Shown in pieces: positions 14,202 through 17,111 of a stretch of 17,111 nt of DNA; the first letter of the stretch is position 1; every line of letters starts with the position of its first letter. Source of the DNA: Sphingomonas sp. (GTDB lineage Bacteria; Pseudomonadota; Alphaproteobacteria; Sphingomonadales; Sphingomonadaceae). The DNA is taken from positions 1-17,111 of the forward strand of contig JAICXF010000042.1 in the NCBI GenBank assembly GCA_025981625.1. Reading direction: 5' to 3'. A program made the translations under genes and the position numbers. The notes below the pieces were generated by a model, which searched no databases, was not told the DNA's origin, and worked only from the letters and a program-made list of their open reading frames with translations.

Positions 14202-15422
14202 ATGCTGACCCAGAACCTGCTCGATGACGCCCGCTCGATCGCCGAGCGGATCACTGCCTTGCGCCGCGCGATTCACGCCGAGCCCGAGCTTGGCCTGGAA
14301 ACTCCAAAGACGCTGGCGAAGGTCCGGGCAGATCTTGCCGATTTGCCGCTCGAGTGGCGCGAAGGGCCATCGTGCACGGGCGCGGTGGCGGTGCTCAATG
14401 CCGGCAAGCCGGGCCGCAGCGTGCTCCTTCGCGGCGACATGGACGCCCTGCCGATGCCCGAGGAAACCGGCCTGCCGTTCGCGTCGACCGTGCCCGGGCG
14501 GATGCATGCCTGCGGGCACGACACCCATACCGCCATGCTGGCGGGCGCGGCGCGCGTGCTCGCCGGTCGGGCCGACGCCTTGCCGGGCGAGGTCCGCTTC
14601 ATGTTCCAGCCCGGAGAAGAGGGCTATCACGGCGCCCGCTTCATGATCGACGACGGGCTGCTCGACCCGCTGCCGGACGCCGCCTTCGCGCTCCACATCA
14701 TGCCCAATGCCCCGCATGGAGCGATCGCCAGCCGCGCGGGAACCCTGCTCGCATCGGCCGACATGCTCGAAATCTCCGTCGAAGGCCGCGGCGGCCACGC
14801 ATCGATGCCTCACGACACGCGCGACCCGGTGCCGGTTGCCTGCGAGATCGTGATGGCGCTTCAGGCGATGGTGACTCGCCGCTTCGATGCCGCCGAAGCG
14901 GTCGTTGTCACGATCACCCAGCTCGATGCCGCCACTGCGCACAATGTGATTGCCGATCGCGCCCGGCTCAAAGGAACCATCCGAACGCTCTCGCCCGGCA
15001 GGCGTGAGGCCGTATGGAGCGCGATCCAGACGCTCGCCGAGAACATCGCGCAGGCGCATGAATGCGATGCCGACGTCACCATCACGCAGGGCTTCCCGCC
15101 GACGGTCAACGATGGCCGGGCCGTCACGCTTGCCGAAGCCGTTGCGACGGCCTTGCCGCACGGCGAGTATCTCCACCTGCCGGCGCCGATCATGGGAGCC
15201 GAAGACTTCTCCTATGTGCTGGAGAAGGTGCCTGGAATGATGGCCTTCCTGGGCGTGGCAAAGAGCGGCGCGGACTTGCGCCAGTGCTGCGCGATCCACT
15301 CGAGCCGGATGATGGTCGACGAGACGGTGATGCCCCGCGGCACCGCGTTTCTGGCGGGCTGCGCGACCCGCTTTCTGGAACACGAATGGGGCAATCCAGA
15401 CAACGTGAGCGGCGCGGAGTAA
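14202..15422 (+). CDS. M20D family amidohydrolase (N-acyl amino acid / hippurate hydrolase type)
   Basis: A 406-residue metal-dependent amidohydrolase of the M20D group (hippurate hydrolase, IAA-amino acid hydrolase, N-acyl-L-amino acid amidohydrolase). The opening ALRRAIHAEPELGLET is diagnostic. Metal-site residues are Cys104, His106 in MHACGHDTHTAML, Glu139/Glu140 in PGEEGYHGA, His165 in ALHIMPN and His366 near the C-terminus (CAIHSSRMMVDE). The lid domain is near 182-295 with GRGGHASMPHDTRDPV. It removes acyl groups from N-acyl amino acids; the exact substrate cannot be read from sequence. I use the ATG at 14202; a GTG at 14160 would add 14 residues. It is divergent from the symporter and is followed by a tRNA gene on the other strand. 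Confidence 0.92.
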   Translation: MLTQNLLDDARSIAERITALRRAIHAEPELGLETPKTLAKVRADLADLPLEWREGPSCTGAVAVLNAGKPGRSVLLRGDMDALPMPEETGLPFASTVPGRMHACGHDTHTAMLAGAARVLAGRADALPGEVRFMFQPGEEGYHGARFMIDDGLLDPLPDAAFALHIMPNAPHGAIASRAGTLLASADMLEISVEGRGGHASMPHDTRDPVPVACEIVMALQAMVTRRFDAAEAVVVTITQLDAATAHNVIADRARLKGTIRTLSPGRREAVWSAIQTLAENIAQAHECDADVTITQGFPPTVNDGRAVTLAEAVATALPHGEYLHLPAPIMGAEDFSYVLEKVPGMMAFLGVAKSGADLRQCCAIHSSRMMVDETVMPRGTAFLAGCATRFLEHEWGNPDNVSGAE

Positions 15423-15441
15423 ATCAGCGCCGTCGGGCGAA

Positions 15442-15518
15442 TGGCGCGCCCGGAAGGATTCGAACCTCCGGCCCCCAGATTCGTAGTCTGGTGCTCTATC
15501 CAGCTGAGCTACGGGCGC
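15442..15518 (-). tRNA. tRNA-Arg (anticodon ACG)
   Basis: A complete 77-nt cloverleaf on the - strand. The acceptor arm is GCGCCCG/CGGGCGC with discriminator G and an encoded CCA end (15444-15442). The D arm has GCTC/GAGC, the anticodon arm CCAGA-CTACGAA-TCTGG, and the T arm GGAGG-TTCGAAT-CCTTC. The anticodon ACG (15484-15482) reads CGN arginine codons, with A34 normally edited to inosine by TadA. The gene lies between the M20D hydrolase and a lipoprotein gene. Confidence 0.98.
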
Positions 15519-15552
15519 GCAGCGCGGCGCTTTGCGCGCCGGCGAGGGCCGC

Positions 15553-15581
15553 GACATAAGGGTGTCGGTCCCGCCACGCAA
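15553..15581 (-). promoter_or_regulatory. Possible sigma-70-type promoter for tRNA-Arg
   Basis: On the - strand TTGCGT (15581-15576) and TATGTC (15558-15553) are separated by 17 bases. They lie 35 bases before the tRNA 5' end. Each hexamer matches the consensus at three positions, so this is a weak candidate supported mainly by spacing and location. Confidence 0.3.
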
Positions 15582-15629
15582 CCCTTGGCGTTTGCCTCGC
15601 CGCCAAGCCGCCCGTAGAGCCTGCAGGCG

Positions 15630-16127
15630 ATGCGCGCGGCCCTTTGTCTGACGATCCTGACCTTGAGCGCCTGCTCGGCTCCGGGCGGGCCCTATCCGTC
15701 GCTGCGGCCCCGCGCGGCGGAGGCGATCGATCCGCGCCTGCCGGTCGAGCGCCCGATCAACAATCGCCCCGTCTCACGGGCCCTGGCCGGCCAGCTGGAG
15801 GCGCTCGTCAATCAGGCGCGGGCGGGCAATGCTGCGTTCGAAACCGCAATCGCCGAGGCCGAGCGACTGTCCGCAAGCGCTGGAGCTCCGCAGACCGAAA
15901 GCTGGATCGCCGCGGAGGAAGCGCTGACCGCCGCCATTGCCGCGCGCAAGGCAACCGCGACGGCACTGGCCGACATCGACGACCTCGCCGGGCGCGCACT
16001 CCAGACCCAGCAAGGAATTGCTCCCAACGACCTCGCGGCGATCCATCGCGCCTCCGCGGAGGCCGGAGCGCTCGACGAAACCCAGGCGGCGCGTGTCGCG
16101 GCAATCCAGAAGCGGCTGGGGCTTTAG
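15630..16127 (+). CDS. Small lipoprotein of unknown function
   Basis: A 165-residue protein with a lipoprotein signal: MRAALCLTILT followed by the lipobox L12-S13-A14-C15, so it should be lipid-modified at Cys15 and membrane-anchored. The mature part begins Ser/Ala/Pro-Gly and then is mostly Ala/Glu/Arg-rich helix, suggesting a coiled-coil or helical bundle (near 48-115) with no known catalytic motif. I do not recognise a family. The stop overlaps the convergent hemB stop by four bases (16124-16127). The start ATG follows a weak purine-rich stretch. The lipobox gives good support that the gene is real. Confidence 0.8.
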   Translation: MRAALCLTILTLSACSAPGGPYPSLRPRAAEAIDPRLPVERPINNRPVSRALAGQLEALVNQARAGNAAFETAIAEAERLSASAGAPQTESWIAAEEALTAAIAARKATATALADIDDLAGRALQTQQGIAPNDLAAIHRASAEAGALDETQAARVAAIQKRLGL

Positions 16128-17111
16128 CCGGCGATCAGCCGCGCGGCATCGAGTGCGTGATAGGTGAGAACTCCGGTCGCCCCCGCGCGCTTGAACGCGA
16201 GCAACGTCTCCAGGATCAGCGCGTCGCGGTCGCCCGCGCCGGCCGCCGCGGCATGCTCGATCATCGCATACTCGCCGCTCACCTGGTAGGCGAAGGTCGG
16301 GACTCCGAACGCGTCCTTCACTCGGGCGACGACGTCGAGATACGGCAGGCCCGGCTTGACCATCACGAAGTCGGCGCCTTCGGCGAGGTCCAGCTCGACC
16401 TCGCGCAGCGCTTCCTCGATGTTCGCCGGGTCCATTTGATAGCCACGCTTGTCGCCCTTGAGGCGGCCGCGCGAGCCGACCGCGTCGCGGAACGGACCGT
16501 AGAAGGCGGACGCGTATTTCGCCGCATAAGCCATGATCGCGACATTCTGGTGCCCTTCGCGCTCGAGCGCCTCGCGGATGGCGGCGACGCGGCCGTCCAT
16601 CATGTCGGAAGGTGCGACGATGTCCGCCCCCGCCGCGGCCTGCACCAAAGCCTGGTCGACGAGGATGCCGACCGTCTCGTCGTTGATCACATTGCCGGCA
16701 GTGTCGACGATCCCGTCGTGACCGTGGGCGGTGTACGGATCGAGCGCGACGTCGGTCAGCACGCCGACTTCCGGCGCCGCATCCTTGATCGCCTTGATTG
16801 CCTGGCAGATGAGATTGCCGCTGTTGAGTGCTTCTTCCGCGCGCGCGCTGCGCAGCTCCTCGGGCGTGTTGGGGAACAAGGCGACGCAGGGGATGCCGAG
16901 CGCCGCGGCCTCCTTCGCCCGGGCACCGATGCGGTCGACGCTCCACCGACTGACGCCCGGCAGTGAGCCGATCGGCTCCTCGCAATCACGGCCGGCGCAG
17001 ATGAACAGGCGCCAGATGAAGTCGCTGGGGTGCAGCCGGTGCTCGGCGAGCATCGCGCGCATCCACGGGCTCGCCCGGCCGCGGCGCATGCGCAGGTAAG
17101 GGAAGGAGGCG
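16124..17111 (-). CDS. hemB: Delta-aminolevulinic acid dehydratase (HemB), 5' end cut by window
   Basis: Condenses two 5-aminolevulinate molecules to porphobilinogen, the second committed step of tetrapyrrole synthesis. The visible part has about 329 residues and lacks only a few at the N-terminus: the frame stays open through 17110 and codes SFPYLRMRRGR, matching the usual HemB opening, so the internal ATG at 17089 is probably not the start. Counting from that ATG, the Schiff-base lysines are Lys191 in YAAKYASAFYGPFRDA and Lys245 in MVKPGLPYLD. The metal-site segment is DVALDPYTAHGHDG, aspartate-type without the three-cysteine zinc cluster, as in magnesium-dependent Pseudomonas-type enzymes. 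The gene is convergent with the lipoprotein gene. Confidence 0.96.
   Translation of the reverse strand, partial: ASFPYLRMRRGRASPWMRAMLAEHRLHPSDFIWRLFICAGRDCEEPIGSLPGVSRWSVDRIGARAKEAAALGIPCVALFPNTPEELRSARAEEALNSGNLICQAIKAIKDAAPEVGVLTDVALDPYTAHGHDGIVDTAGNVINDETVGILVDQALVQAAAGADIVAPSDMMDGRVAAIREALEREGHQNVAIMAYAAKYASAFYGPFRDAVGSRGRLKGDKRGYQMDPANIEEALREVELDLAEGADFVMVKPGLPYLDVVARVKDAFGVPTFAYQVSGEYAMIEHAAAAGAGDRDALILETLLAFKRAGATGVLTYHALDAARLIAG

Noticed and set aside
14037..15581. Upstream extension of the symporter frame to 15581 on the - strand
   Set aside because: The extension runs antisense through the M20D gene and the tRNA. The symporter homology and a strong ribosome-binding site place the start at 14036.
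1..17111. CRISPR arrays, insertion sequences, phage genes or attachment sites, including at the tRNA 3' end
   Set aside because: No regularly spaced repeats, transposase, integrase or duplicated tRNA 3' end was seen. The region looks like ordinary chromosome.

Overview
This is a GC-rich, gene-dense chromosomal segment, most likely from a sphingomonad alphaproteobacterium (Sphingomonas or a near relative). The indications are the strong G/C bias at third codon positions, several short proteins of types I associate with sphingomonads (for example the FEAWLVIYAIALGAVERGRHYL membrane protein), and the HemB N-terminal style. I see no insertion sequence, phage gene, CRISPR array or integration site. 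No gene-free stretch exceeds about 240 bases.

Layout. (1) 27-1795, + strand: a PhoU-like DUF47 protein and a Pit-type phosphate transporter, an accessory/permease pair. (2) 1784-2779, - strand: a secreted protein of unknown function and a small lysine-rich protein. (3) 2908-6513, + strand: polyphosphate kinase (ppk) and an exopolyphosphatase (ppx). The ppx frame begins directly after the ppk stop, in the same frame, and has no normal start codon ahead of its conserved N-terminal phosphate-binding motif. (4) 6555-10023, + strand: an M20 metallohydrolase, astA and astB, joined by ATGA overlaps. This is the entry to the arginine succinyltransferase (AST) pathway, with the M20 enzyme a candidate for the final desuccinylase step. 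A TPR protein follows at 10044-10580.

(5) 10686-11788: three small genes of unknown function: a two-helix membrane protein, a zinc-ribbon-like protein with its own terminator, and a 62-residue charged protein. Two have CtrA-like half-site pairs upstream. (6) 11840-14036, - strand: a DUF1003 membrane protein and a sodium/sugar symporter with the substrate residues of Vibrio SGLT. An M20D amidohydrolase (14202-15422, + strand) diverges from it. (7) 15442-17111: tRNA-Arg(ACG) on the - strand, a small lipoprotein on +, and hemB on -, cut off by the window edge.

Taken together, the left third handles phosphate: uptake, storage as polyphosphate, and release. The middle handles arginine catabolism, and the right third holds sugar uptake, N-acyl amino acid hydrolysis and heme synthesis. 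The points most worth a second look are the ppk/ppx junction, the M20-astA-astB operon, and the lysine-rich gene divergent from ppk.
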